A stretch of 64,000 bases of DNA from Flavobacterium supellecticarium (GTDB lineage Bacteria > Bacteroidota > Bacteroidia > Flavobacteriales > Flavobacteriaceae): positions 434,001 to 498,000 of the forward strand of contig NZ_SSNZ01000002.1 of assembly GCF_004801375.1 (NCBI RefSeq), given 5' to 3'. Positions 8,982 through 17,782 of the stretch are shown here, piece after piece (the first letter of the stretch is position 1; every line of letters starts with the position of its first letter). The notes under the pieces are model-generated. The model searched no databases, was not told where the DNA came from, and saw nothing but the letters and a program-made list of their open reading frames with translations. The translations under genes were made by a program, and so were the position numbers.

Positions 8982-10385
8982 TTATTCGTTTAATTTCTGA
9001 TACTTTTCGATCTGCGTACGAATCGCTTTCTGATTCCAGATTACCGGGAATAATTCTTCCAATAGTGTATGATTTTTAAAGTTTAATCGCAACCCGTTAC
9101 TTAGGTGGACTTTTCCTTTTTCTTCGTCGTGAAGCATATAGTACAATCCGGCCAATCGGTATTCGATTTCGTATTCTTCCGGGAAAAACTCTGATGCCTG
9201 TAATAAGGTCTGTACGGCACTGTCGAATTCGCCTAAAAATTGCAGCAAATCAACCCAGAACAACCAGGTATCCAGTTGGTAATCGCCAAACTCTACGGCT
9301 TTACGGTAACCATATTCGGCTTCTTCAAAAAAGCTCAGCTGTTTGTTGATCGCGCCATAGCGTTTCCAATACAGTTTGTTTTCGTTGTCAATACCAATTG
9401 CTTTGTTAACATAGTACAGGGCTTTCTGGAAATTGCGCTGACGGATATAAAAATCGGTAATGGCAATCCAGGCTTTGTCCAATAATGGATCTTCGTGCAC
9501 CGTTTTTAGATAAAACTGTAAGGCAACATCGGTTCTTCCAAGGCGTTCGTGGCATTTTCCGATGCGTAATAGGGCAAAAGACGTCGGATCGTCCAACTCC
9601 ATCGTGATGTTGTAACAATTGATCGCTTCCTGGTATTTTTTTAGTTTTTCCAGTGCTTTTGCTTTTTCGAGATACGCACCTAAAAAACTTTCGTCAATCA
9701 GCGTAGCATAATCGAAAGCGCGAACCGCCTGTTCGTAGTTTTTTACCGTATAATACTGGCGACCTAATTGATGCCAGGCGACTTCGCTATACGGATTACG
9801 GTCGATAAAACTGTTTAAGAAAAGAATCGCATCGTCGTTCTGATCCAGAAAATCGAAACAATAGACTACGTTGTATAAAGCGGAATGATCTTCGGTGTCG
9901 TTTTCCAGACACTTGATAAAGTTTTCCTTGGCCAGTTCCAGATTGTCCATAAAAAGGTACTCCATACCGATAAGCGAATATACATCGGCATAATCGTCGG
10001 TATAGCGTAAGGCAATCTGTAAAAGTTCCACCGCTTTGTCGTGCTGATCTTTTTTGGAATAAATATTGGCTTTCTGAATATAGATTTCTTCGTTGGTTGG
10101 TTCGATAGCGTATAAATCATTTAATAATTTTTCGGCTATGTCCAGTTTGTCGTCAAAAACCAGAAGCTCCACCTGAACCAGTTTTAAACCGGTTGATTTA
10201 GGGTGTTGTTCCAGTCCCAGTTTCAGGGCTTTTTTGGCTAAATTGATTTTACCCGTATCGAGATAATGAAGAATGATATCTTCAAACTCTTCGGAGTCAA
10301 AGAAGAATACCTTGTTGGTTTTCAACATTGATTCGAACTTTGATAAGGATAAACTATTATCTTCTTCCTCGTGACTCAAATTCAT
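8982..10385 (-). CDS. Tetratricopeptide repeat protein
   Basis: A 467-residue cytoplasmic-looking protein without a signal peptide. After an acidic N-terminus (MNLSHEEEDNS) nearly the whole length is made of TPR helices. Examples are the DVYSLIGMEYLFMDNLELAKENF and VAWHQLGRQYYTVKNYEQA units, each with the usual W/L-G-Y-A-F pattern. TPR superhelices act as protein-binding scaffolds; no partner is indicated. It stands alone between an inverted repeat upstream and a terminator downstream. Proteins of this length and N-terminus are common in flavobacteria but have no assigned function. Confidence 0.88.
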   Translation of the reverse strand: MNLSHEEEDNSLSLSKFESMLKTNKVFFFDSEEFEDIILHYLDTGKINLAKKALKLGLEQHPKSTGLKLVQVELLVFDDKLDIAEKLLNDLYAIEPTNEEIYIQKANIYSKKDQHDKAVELLQIALRYTDDYADVYSLIGMEYLFMDNLELAKENFIKCLENDTEDHSALYNVVYCFDFLDQNDDAILFLNSFIDRNPYSEVAWHQLGRQYYTVKNYEQAVRAFDYATLIDESFLGAYLEKAKALEKLKKYQEAINCYNITMELDDPTSFALLRIGKCHERLGRTDVALQFYLKTVHEDPLLDKAWIAITDFYIRQRNFQKALYYVNKAIGIDNENKLYWKRYGAINKQLSFFEEAEYGYRKAVEFGDYQLDTWLFWVDLLQFLGEFDSAVQTLLQASEFFPEEYEIEYRLAGLYYMLHDEEKGKVHLSNGLRLNFKNHTLLEELFPVIWNQKAIRTQIEKYQKLNE

Positions 10386-10459
10386 ACTCCAGTTGTTTAA
10401 AATTATCCTTATTAAAATTAGGAAAGGTTTGTTGTTTTTTCAGAAATCAGGATGATATG

Positions 10460-10498
10460 TTGTAAACAATTTAATTAACAATTCTTGTTTGTTTACAA
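10460..10498. repeat. 10-bp inverted repeat between the aminotransferase and TPR genes
   Basis: TTGTAAACAA (10460-10469) and TTGTTTACAA (10489-10498) are perfect reverse complements 19 bp apart, just after the aminotransferase stop and about 75 bp before the TPR start. It may be an operator or a weak terminator; the spacer is long for a terminator. Confidence 0.5.
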
Positions 10499-10502
10499 GG
10501 GA

Positions 10503-11690
10503 TTACATCTCGTTCATGACTTCATTCATAGCTTCAATAATAATGCCACATCCTTCTTCGATTTCTGCGTTGGAAAGCGTCAGGGGAGGCGTAATGCGTA
10601 TCGCACGGCCTTCAAACAGTAACCAAAATAAAATCAATCCTTTTTCCTGACATTTAAAAATGACTTTATTGGTAATTTCAGGACTTTCTGTCATGGGTGC
10701 CAGCATTAAGCCTTCCCCACGGATTTCGGTGATCAACGGATGTACCAGTAATTTACGGAATAATTTTTCTTTTTCCAACGCCTGTTCCATTAAATCCGTT
10801 TCGACTAATTCCTGTAAGGTTGCCAGACACGCAGCTGCGATCACCGGATGACCTCCAAAAGTCGTAATATGTCCTAGTTTTGGATCGTGGCTTAAAAGAT
10901 CCATATGCTTTTCGTTGGCTGTAAAAGCACCAACCGGCATGCCACCACCCATTCCTTTACCCATAACTACTATATCCGGAACGACATCGTAATTCTGGAA
11001 GCCGAATAATTTTCCGGTTCTTCCGAAACCGGGCTGGATTTCGTCTAAAATCATCATAGCACCCACTTCGTCGCAGCGTTGGCGTACCTTGGAAAGAAAG
11101 CCGTCAAACGGTTGAACAAAACCGGCACCGCCCTGAATGGTTTCCAGAATAATTCCGGCGGTTTTGGATGTTATTTTTTGTAAGTCTTCTTCGTTATTAA
11201 AGGTGATAAAATCCACATCAGGAATCAAAGGACGGAAGACCTGTTTGCGTTCTTCAAAACCCATTACGCTCATTGATCCCATAGTATTGCCGTGATAGGC
11301 ATTGAAACAGGAAATCAGCTGACTTCTGCCGGTTACGCGGCGAGCTAATTTCAGTGCGCCTTCGGTGGCTTCCGTTCCGGAATTAACCAGGTAGGTTTTG
11401 TTTAGTTTAGCGGGCATATTTTCAGCCAACAATTTACAAAGAAGTACCGACGGATCCTGCGCATATTCGCCATATACCATTACATGGGCATATTTGTCCA
11501 GTTGGTCTTTAATAGCATTGGTGACGCGCGGATGCTGGTGGCCTAGAGTACAAGCCGAAACTCCGGCAACAAAATCGAGGTATTTTTTTCCTGTAGTATC
11601 GTAAATATAAGAACCTTTAGCATGCGAAACTTCCATGGCTAACGGGTGCGGGGAAGTTTGCGCCTGGTATTTATAGAAATCCTGAATCAT
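10503..11690 (-). CDS. Class III PLP-dependent aminotransferase (acetylornithine/aspartate aminotransferase family)
   Basis: The 395-residue fold-type I enzyme has the substrate-loop motif FNAYHGNTMGS, the PLP Asp in MILDEIQPGFGRTG, and the Schiff-base Lys in VVMGKGMGGGMPVGAF. TTFGGHP follows. These are the hallmarks of the ornithine/acetylornithine/4-aminobutyrate aminotransferase subgroup. The specific amine donor cannot be assigned, and no arginine or lysine biosynthesis gene is nearby. Its start overlaps the stop of the OstA-like gene by 4 bp (ATGA), so the two are translationally coupled. Confidence 0.9.
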   Translation of the reverse strand: MIQDFYKYQAQTSPHPLAMEVSHAKGSYIYDTTGKKYLDFVAGVSACTLGHQHPRVTNAIKDQLDKYAHVMVYGEYAQDPSVLLCKLLAENMPAKLNKTYLVNSGTEATEGALKLARRVTGRSQLISCFNAYHGNTMGSMSVMGFEERKQVFRPLIPDVDFITFNNEEDLQKITSKTAGIILETIQGGAGFVQPFDGFLSKVRQRCDEVGAMMILDEIQPGFGRTGKLFGFQNYDVVPDIVVMGKGMGGGMPVGAFTANEKHMDLLSHDPKLGHITTFGGHPVIAAACLATLQELVETDLMEQALEKEKLFRKLLVHPLITEIRGEGLMLAPMTESPEITNKVIFKCQEKGLILFWLLFEGRAIRITPPLTLSNAEIEEGCGIIIEAMNEVMNEM

Positions 11691-13345
11691 TTTTTCTTGG
11701 TGTTTTTTGCTTTCGCTTTTTCTTTTTTTGGAGGCTTACCGTATTCTAGTGTTTCTTTTGTGGCTTCCATTGGTTTTTCATTTTCCAGATCTTTCGCGAC
11801 GCTTTCCTTTAGAATTTTTGCTTCCAGCGCGAGTTCTTCCGGTGGAAAGATGTCGTCTTTGGATTTGATACGTTCGTCGCCACGCCAGACAAAACCACGT
11901 AGTTTTCGTGCGTTTTCCGGAAACTGATCGGGTGGATAACTGTCGCTTTTTGGGTCGACAAAAGCGGTCATGGTCTGAATTTTGTTGTCTTCCAGTTCAA
12001 GATGTATGCGACTGCTAACGCCTTTATCGATCATTTCCAGCTCGTTTTTGTCGTTATACATATAGTAGATTTTTTCGGTATTTTTGACCAAATCGACGGT
12101 GGAAAGTTTATTGTCTTTGAATTTACCGAATAAATCTTGTCCTTTTACTTGGTTAAAACCGGTTCCTAATGTATCTTTCTGTACGATAAAAGCATTGTTG
12201 AGTACTTTTAAAGAATCCAGTTTTTCAGTTTTATTATTACCGATAAGATGAATAACATCGCCGGTCATTTGGCTTTCGTTGTTCCAAAGTACCGGTTTTC
12301 CGATAAGTTGCGTTAAGCCTTTTTTCTGATCGGAATGAATCGAATCGCATTTTCCGCTCATATCGATTTTGTAGATACGGGCGTTGTTAAAACCACGGAT
12401 AATCCGTTCCCCCTGTTTTCCGGTGACCAGTAATTTTTTGGCATGGATATACACCGAATCGTTTTCGACCAGACTGGAAAGTAAGGCCTTTTTGGTGATA
12501 AACATGGAGTCCTGTTTTTTATACACTTCGGCATAATGCCCGCGGACAATCATTTTGTTGATGGTGTCGGTGATTTTGACATTGTCTGTGGCGGAGGAAA
12601 AATCCCGCTTCCGATCGTAAAATATCTTATCGCCTTTAATAAGCCTGTTATCGTATTTAATCGTGGAATTTTTGGTTAGTGTTGCCAGATCCTTTTTGGT
12701 GTCATAAAACCCTCTTTCGGTGTAAATCACATTGTCTTTACTCGTAATTGTAGACGGACCGAAAACATAGGCATGCCCGGAATTGTCGTAAAAATCCAGG
12801 TGATTGGATTTGATCACGCACTGTGGATTGGTTACGGTTACCGCGGTAAGGAACTGGTATTTTTTTTCGTTCAGATAATAACGTCCGGATTTGCTTTTTA
12901 GCGTATTGTCTTTGTTGATAATGGTACCGTAGGAATTGTAGTAAGCCTGTTGAATATTCCGATCAAAATTTAACGTATCGGTGGTTAAGGTCGATTCGGG
13001 TGAACGCAAGACAACCTCGCCGGAGGCATAGGCGAACTTTTCATTGCCGTTGTATTCGGCATAACGGCTGTTCATGAAAATGCTATCCCCTTGATTCATA
13101 ATTACATTACCAAAGGCCTTGGCATAATTTTCTTTTTCGAAAAAGTACAGTTTATTGCAGTTGATCAATACGCCATCATGTTCGATCTGGACATTACCGG
13201 TAAGAATAGAAGCTCCCGGGATTTCATTTTGATTGCTGTCGGTGAAATCCGTATGAATGATCTGGATTGTTTTTTTTGGTTGTGCCACTGCCGAAGTAGT
13301 ACACCAAATACTGAAACTTATAAGAAAAAGAAAGAATTGCTTCAA
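11687..13345 (-). CDS. OstA/LptA-like periplasmic protein
   Basis: A 552-residue protein starting at a TTG codon. The signal peptide reads MKQFFLFLISFSIW and ends near AVAQ. The N-terminal part repeats the LptA/OstA beta-jelly-roll pattern seen in IEHDGVLINCNKLYFFEKE, with units such as GNVQIEHDGV and ASGEVVL. The C-terminus is a lysine-rich tail ending in KNTKKK. There is no LptD-type barrel. LptA-like domains bridge the periplasm for lipopolysaccharide export; a similar role here is inferred. A -7 box lies 18 bp upstream, and the gene is coupled to the downstream aminotransferase. Confidence 0.85.
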   Translation of the reverse strand: MKQFFLFLISFSIWCTTSAVAQPKKTIQIIHTDFTDSNQNEIPGASILTGNVQIEHDGVLINCNKLYFFEKENYAKAFGNVIMNQGDSIFMNSRYAEYNGNEKFAYASGEVVLRSPESTLTTDTLNFDRNIQQAYYNSYGTIINKDNTLKSKSGRYYLNEKKYQFLTAVTVTNPQCVIKSNHLDFYDNSGHAYVFGPSTITSKDNVIYTERGFYDTKKDLATLTKNSTIKYDNRLIKGDKIFYDRKRDFSSATDNVKITDTINKMIVRGHYAEVYKKQDSMFITKKALLSSLVENDSVYIHAKKLLVTGKQGERIIRGFNNARIYKIDMSGKCDSIHSDQKKGLTQLIGKPVLWNNESQMTGDVIHLIGNNKTEKLDSLKVLNNAFIVQKDTLGTGFNQVKGQDLFGKFKDNKLSTVDLVKNTEKIYYMYNDKNELEMIDKGVSSRIHLELEDNKIQTMTAFVDPKSDSYPPDQFPENARKLRGFVWRGDERIKSKDDIFPPEELALEAKILKESVAKDLENEKPMEATKETLEYGKPPKKEKAKAKNTKKK

Positions 13346-13362
13346 AGTCTGAAATTTTGTGC

Positions 13363-13370
13363 CAAATTTA
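13363..13370 (-). promoter_or_regulatory. -7 element of the OstA-like gene
   Basis: The minus strand reads TAAATTTG, an exact TAnnTTTG box. Transcription would start about 11 bp before the TTG start codon. No clear TTG box at -33. Confidence 0.5.
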
Positions 13371-13441
13371 AGTAAAATCTACGAACGGGATTTTTAATTA
13401 AGAATAATTTATTAAATAATTAAAATAGTCAAAAAATAAAA

Positions 13442-13467
13442 AAAACGCCTCCGTTTGGAAGCGTTTT
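13442..13467 (-). terminator. Terminator of purA
   Basis: AAAACGC-CTCC/GGA-AGCGTTTT hairpin just after the purA stop, followed by a T run on the minus strand. Confidence 0.75.
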
Positions 13468-13471
13468 CAGA

Positions 13472-14743
13472 TTATTTCAGAATCGTTTGTGTTCTGTCGG
13501 GACCAACCGAAATCACTTTGATTGGTACTTCGACTTCATTTTCGATAAATTCGATATATTCTTTTAATTCGGCCGGAAGTTGTTCGTAAGTGGTCATTCC
13601 GGTTAGGTCGGCTTTCCATCCTTTTTTCTCTACATAAACCGGAGTTACGTTTTCCGGTTCGATGTTATAGGGTAAATGGTTGATGGTTTCGCCTTTGTAA
13701 GTGTAACCGGTGCATACTTTTAAGGTATCGAAACCGGAAAGTACGTCGCCTTTCATCATATACAATTGTGTAACACCATTCACCTGAATTGCATATTTCA
13801 AGGCTACAAGATCCAACCATCCGCAACGGCGGGCTCTTCCGGTAACCGATCCGAATTCGTTTCCAACGCGTGCCATTGTTTGTCCGATCTCATCGTGAAG
13901 TTCGGTTGGAAATGGTCCGCTTCCTACACGGGTTGTATAGGCTTTAAAAATACCGAAAACATCTTTTACCTTGTTCGGAGCGATACCCAAACCGGTACAA
14001 GCTCCGGCAGCTGTGGTGTTGGAAGACGTTACAAACGGATAGGTTCCGAAATCGATATCAAGAAGGGAACCCTGAGCACCTTCCGCAAGGATCGATTTTC
14101 CATTTTTCATCGCTTGATTTAAGAATGCTTCGCTATCGATAAACGTAAGTGTTTTTAGAACTTCGATGGCAGCAAAAAACTCATCTTCCAGTTCTTTCAG
14201 GTTGTATTGCATGTCTACGTCATAAAACGAGATCATGGCCTCGTGTTTGTCGGCCAAAGTGCGGTAGCGTTCTTTGAAATCGGCAAGTTCGATATCACCT
14301 ACACGCAAACCGTTTCTTCCGGTTTTGTCCATGTAGGTTGGTCCGATTCCTTTAAGGGTAGATCCGATTTTGGCTTTCCCTTTGGAAGCTTCCGAAGCAG
14401 CGTCCAATAAACGGTGTGTTGGTAAAATCAAATGTGCTTTTCTGGAAATAAGCAAACGGGATTTGATATCCATGTTAAATTTTTCCAGGCCTTCCAGTTC
14501 TTTCTGGAAAACCACCGGGTCGATCACGACACCGTTTCCAATGATATTAACGGAGTTTTTGTGGAAAATACCGGAAGGAATGGTTCGCAGTACGTGTTTG
14601 ATTCCATCAAATTCTAAAGTGTGTCCGGCGTTTGGTCCGCCTTGAAAACGAGCAATAATGTCGTATTTTGAAGTGAGTACGTCAACGATTTTTCCTTTTC
14701 CTTCGTCTCCCCACTGTAATCCTAGTAGCAAATCTACGGTCAT
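13472..14743 (-). CDS. purA: Adenylosuccinate synthetase
   Basis: The 423-residue enzyme joins IMP and aspartate using GTP, the first committed step to AMP. The GTP/IMP loop QWGDEGKGKIVD is at residues 10-21. Further family signatures are GPNAGHT, IGSTLKGIGPTY, LAEGAQGSLLDIDFGTYPFVTSSNT and TGRARRCGWLD, close to the usual 430 residues. It follows the Fur-family gene by 55 bp on the same strand without a terminator, so the two are probably one transcript. Confidence 0.97.
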   Translation of the reverse strand: MTVDLLLGLQWGDEGKGKIVDVLTSKYDIIARFQGGPNAGHTLEFDGIKHVLRTIPSGIFHKNSVNIIGNGVVIDPVVFQKELEGLEKFNMDIKSRLLISRKAHLILPTHRLLDAASEASKGKAKIGSTLKGIGPTYMDKTGRNGLRVGDIELADFKERYRTLADKHEAMISFYDVDMQYNLKELEDEFFAAIEVLKTLTFIDSEAFLNQAMKNGKSILAEGAQGSLLDIDFGTYPFVTSSNTTAAGACTGLGIAPNKVKDVFGIFKAYTTRVGSGPFPTELHDEIGQTMARVGNEFGSVTGRARRCGWLDLVALKYAIQVNGVTQLYMMKGDVLSGFDTLKVCTGYTYKGETINHLPYNIEPENVTPVYVEKKGWKADLTGMTTYEQLPAELKEYIEFIENEVEVPIKVISVGPDRTQTILK

Positions 14744-14798
14744 TCTGTTGTTGTTTGTTGTTTTGTGTTTATATAGTTATTTGTCGTATGCGTAGTTG

Positions 14799-15248
14799 TT
14801 AATTGTCTTTGTGTTGTTTTTTTTGTCCGTATAGGTATAATGAATGGTTGTGAATTTCGATATCGAAAATTTCCTCAATCGTTTTTTTAATAGTCTGTAT
14901 TCTCGGATCGCAAAATTCGATCACTTCGCCGGTATCGGTCATGATAATGTGATCGTGTTGTTTGTCAAAATAAGACTTTTCATAATGTGCCTGATTTTGT
15001 CCAAACTGATGTCTTCTAACCAAACCGCATTCCAATAATAATTCTATCGTGTTGTAAAGCGTTGCACGGCTCACACGATAGTTTTTGTTTTTCATTTTGA
15101 TATATAGGGATTCGATGTCGAAATGCTCAGAGCTATCGTAAATCTCCTGAAGAATTGCATAACGTTCCGGTGTTTTACGGTGGCCTTTTTCTTCCAGATA
15201 TTTAGTGAATACACTTTTTACAATTTCTTGATTCTTATTATTTTCCAT
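14799..15248 (-). CDS. Fur-family transcriptional regulator
   Basis: A 149-residue winged-helix metalloregulator. The start MENNKNQ is preferred because a -7 box overlaps the alternative upstream ATG. The DNA-recognition part contains [10 protein letters not shown] and [15 protein letters not shown]. The regulatory metal site is suggested by HDHIIM and by [11 protein letters not shown] at the C-terminus. The CxxC pair that holds structural zinc in E. coli Fur is absent: the aligned segment reads [12 protein letters not shown]. Iron, peroxide or zinc sensing cannot be told apart from sequence alone. It lies directly upstream of purA. Confidence 0.92.
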   Translation of the reverse strand: MENNKNQEIVKSVFTKYLEEKGHRKTPERYAILQEIYDSSEHFDIESLYIKMKNKNYRVSRATLYNTIELLLECGLVRRHQFGQNQAHYEKSYFDKQHDHIIMTDTGEVIEFCDPRIQTIKKTIEEIFDIEIHNHSLYLYGQKKQHKDN

Positions 15249-15272
15249 AGTAGGTTTGGTATGAAATACCCG

Positions 15273-15280
15273 CAAAGATA
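15273..15280 (-). promoter_or_regulatory. -7 element of the Fur-family gene
   Basis: The minus strand reads TATCTTTG, an exact TAnnTTTG box. It overlaps the upstream in-frame ATG at 15275, which therefore cannot be the start on this transcript. Confidence 0.6.
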
Positions 15281-15377
15281 AGCTTTATTTTTTGGAGTGT
15301 AAAGTTTTCATCTGCTAATGTTCCGGAATCGGAAAATTTTAGTTTTTTATTAACGAAAAGCGGTAACTTCTTAAAAA

Positions 15378-15413
15378 CAAATAAGTACTTAACAGGAATT
15401 AAGTACTTATTTG
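15378..15413 (-). terminator. 15-bp perfect stem after the relA/spoT gene
   Basis: CAAATAAGTACTTAA and TTAAGTACTTATTTG are perfect reverse complements with a 6-nt loop. The minus strand continues into TTTTTAAG. It is most likely the terminator of the upstream gene; the AT-rich stem could also be a binding site. Confidence 0.65.
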
Positions 15414-15434
15414 AAGTATAAATAAAAAGCTTTT

Positions 15435-17654
15435 TTAGTTTTTATGAACTCGGGTAACTTTGTCGATACCGTCAATTTTTTTGATGTTGTCGATCAGTTT
15501 TTTCAGGATCGTATTGTTTTGAACGATCACGGTTACCTGCCCGTTAAAAATTCCGGCTTCTCCACTAAGAGCGATGCTCTGAATGTTTACGTGCATCTGA
15601 TTGGAAATAACCTTGGTTAGCTCGTTGGTTAAACCTAAGGTGTCCATTCCGGTGATTTTAAGGATGGCTTTAAATTCTTCCTGAGACGAATCAATCCATT
15701 TGGCCGGAATGATCCGGTAGGCATAATTTGACTGTAGACTAATGGCATTCGGACAGTCTTTACGGTGTACTTTAATCCCTTCGTTGATCGTGATAAACCC
15801 GAAAACATCATCACCCGGAATCGGATTACAGCAACTGGATAGTTTGTAATCCAGTTTTTCCTGTTCTTTACCGAAAACGAGTAAGTCATAATTTTTTATA
15901 ATCTCATTACGGTGGAGCTGTTCCGGCGTGACATTAGGGGAACGCTTGATCTTGTTCTTAAAGAAGTTGATCAATGTATTGTTTTTCTGCGCGGCAAAAT
16001 CTTTTAATTGTTGGTTATCGATCAGACCGGCTCCGACACGGTAAAACAAATCCAGACTGGTTTGCAGTTTGAAATAGTTGACCAATTCGTTAACGGTTGT
16101 TTCGTTAAGCGTAATTTTTAAATGTTTTAATTTACGGGTTAACAACTCTTTACCATCTTCGGCAATTTTTTTGGTACTTTCGTTAAGCACGCTTTTGATT
16201 TTATTGCGTGCACGGGATGTAGTTACATAATCCAGCCAGCTTGCCGTAGGCTTTTGATTTTGTGAGGTGATGATTTCAACCTGATCACCGCTATTCAGGA
16301 CATGATTAAGCGGTACGAGTTTTCCGTTAACGCGCGTTCCGCGGGTATGCATTCCGATTTCGGAGTGAATACTAAAAGCGAAATCCAGCGAAGTGGCACC
16401 TTTTGGAAGTGATTTGATTTCACCTTTTGGCGTAAACACATAGATTTCTTTGGAATATAGGTTTAATTTGAAATCCTCTACAAAATCCACGGCATTGGTT
16501 TCGGCATTTTCCAAGGCTTCGCGTAATTGGTTTAGCCACACATCAAGACCATTTTCTTCTGTAGCACCTTGTTTGTATTTGTAGTGAGCGGCATATCCTT
16601 TTTCGGCAATTTCATCCATACGTTCGCTACGCACCTGAATTTCCACCCAACGTCCTTTAGGTCCCATAACGGTAATGTGCAGGGCTTCATAACCGGTTGA
16701 TTTCGGCGATGAAATCCAGTCGCGCAAACGGCTCGGACTCGGACGGTAGTGATCGGTTACGATCGAATAGATTTTCCAGGCCAGGAATTTTTCTTCCTGA
16801 GGTTTGGATTTATAGATAATCCGCAGGGCGAATTTGTCGTAAACTTCATCAAAGGTCACCCCTTGTACCAGCATTTTACGTCGGATGGAATAGATCGATT
16901 TAGGGCGTCCTTTCATCGTATACTCAATACCTTCTTCGTCCAGGGAATTTTTGAGTACATCGGAAATGGATTTAATGTAAGCTTCCTGTTCTTCTTTGGT
17001 TTCTTTCATTTTGCTTACAATATCCTGGTATACATCCGGTTCGGTATATTTTAGTCCAAGATCCTCCAGTTGTGTTTTGATATTGTACAATCCTAAACGA
17101 TGCGCCAGCGGAGCATAAATATAGAGGGTTTCCGAGGCGATTTTAGCCTGCTTGTAGTCAGCCATGCTTTCCATGGTCTGCATATTGTGTAAACGGTCTG
17201 CAATTTTGATTAAAATTACACGCACGTCGTCATTTAATGTTAATAACATTTTACGGAAATTCTCGGCTTGCATCGAGATTTCCTGATCGGTTTTTACCTT
17301 GGCTATTTTGGTTAACCCATCGACAATTTGCGCGATTTTAGGATTGAACATTTTTTCGATGTCTTCAATCGTGATATCGGTATCTTCGACTACATCGTGC
17401 ATTAGTGCTGCGGCAATGGAAGTAGCGCCAAGTCCGATTTCGGAGGCGACAATTTTAGCCACGGCAATAGGATGGAAGATATAGGCTTCTCCGGATTTAC
17501 GACGTTGATCTTTGTGTGCATCGACAGCAACATCAAAAGCTTTACGGATCAGTTTTTTATCTTCTTCGGTAAGGGTTTGGTAACTAATGCGAAGTAGTTC
17601 TTTGTATTCTCGCGCAATTGCTTTGTTTTCTTGTTCTAAATCAATCTCAGTCAT
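15435..17654 (-). CDS. relA: Bifunctional RelA/SpoT (p)ppGpp synthetase/hydrolase
   Basis: A 739-residue long RSH enzyme that makes and degrades the stringent-response alarmone (p)ppGpp. The HD hydrolase domain shows HDVVEDT (86-92) and ADRLHNM. The synthetase domain has GRPKSIYSIRRKM (about 249-261) and GYEALHITVMGP. A TGS domain beginning EIYVFTPKGEIKSLPKGATS follows, then a Cys-containing region (SSCCNPIPGDD) and a C-terminal ACT domain. The loop that reads RxKD in bifunctional enzymes and ExDD in RelA is RLRD here (309-312). The likely promoter is TTG-N20-TAAATTTA at 17673-17703. Confidence 0.95.
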   Translation of the reverse strand: MTEIDLEQENKAIAREYKELLRISYQTLTEEDKKLIRKAFDVAVDAHKDQRRKSGEAYIFHPIAVAKIVASEIGLGATSIAAALMHDVVEDTDITIEDIEKMFNPKIAQIVDGLTKIAKVKTDQEISMQAENFRKMLLTLNDDVRVILIKIADRLHNMQTMESMADYKQAKIASETLYIYAPLAHRLGLYNIKTQLEDLGLKYTEPDVYQDIVSKMKETKEEQEAYIKSISDVLKNSLDEEGIEYTMKGRPKSIYSIRRKMLVQGVTFDEVYDKFALRIIYKSKPQEEKFLAWKIYSIVTDHYRPSPSRLRDWISSPKSTGYEALHITVMGPKGRWVEIQVRSERMDEIAEKGYAAHYKYKQGATEENGLDVWLNQLREALENAETNAVDFVEDFKLNLYSKEIYVFTPKGEIKSLPKGATSLDFAFSIHSEIGMHTRGTRVNGKLVPLNHVLNSGDQVEIITSQNQKPTASWLDYVTTSRARNKIKSVLNESTKKIAEDGKELLTRKLKHLKITLNETTVNELVNYFKLQTSLDLFYRVGAGLIDNQQLKDFAAQKNNTLINFFKNKIKRSPNVTPEQLHRNEIIKNYDLLVFGKEQEKLDYKLSSCCNPIPGDDVFGFITINEGIKVHRKDCPNAISLQSNYAYRIIPAKWIDSSQEEFKAILKITGMDTLGLTNELTKVISNQMHVNIQSIALSGEAGIFNGQVTVIVQNNTILKKLIDNIKKIDGIDKVTRVHKN

Positions 17655-17672
17655 AACAATTCATTCAATTCC

Positions 17673-17703
17673 TAAATTTAGTGTAAAGAAATAACTTTTG
17701 CAA
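17673..17703 (-). promoter_or_regulatory. Likely promoter of the relA/spoT gene
   Basis: On the minus strand: TTG, 20 bp, TAAATTTA (one mismatch to TAnnTTTG), about 20 bp before the start codon. Confidence 0.5.
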
Positions 17704-17750
17704 GTGCAGCACCTCGAATCGCTACTAAATAATGTTAAAATTTGAGCCAT

Positions 17751-17776
17751 AAAAAAAACGCTCTATAGAGCGTTTT
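17751..17776 (-). terminator. Terminator of the serine hydrolase gene
   Basis: A perfect 22-bp palindrome, AAAACGCTCTA and its complement, followed by T residues on the minus strand. Confidence 0.75.
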
Positions 17777-17782
17777 GAGAAT

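Noticed and set aside
13766..14122. 118-codon plus-strand frame antisense to purA
   Set aside because: Entirely within a well-supported core gene; typical shadow translation.
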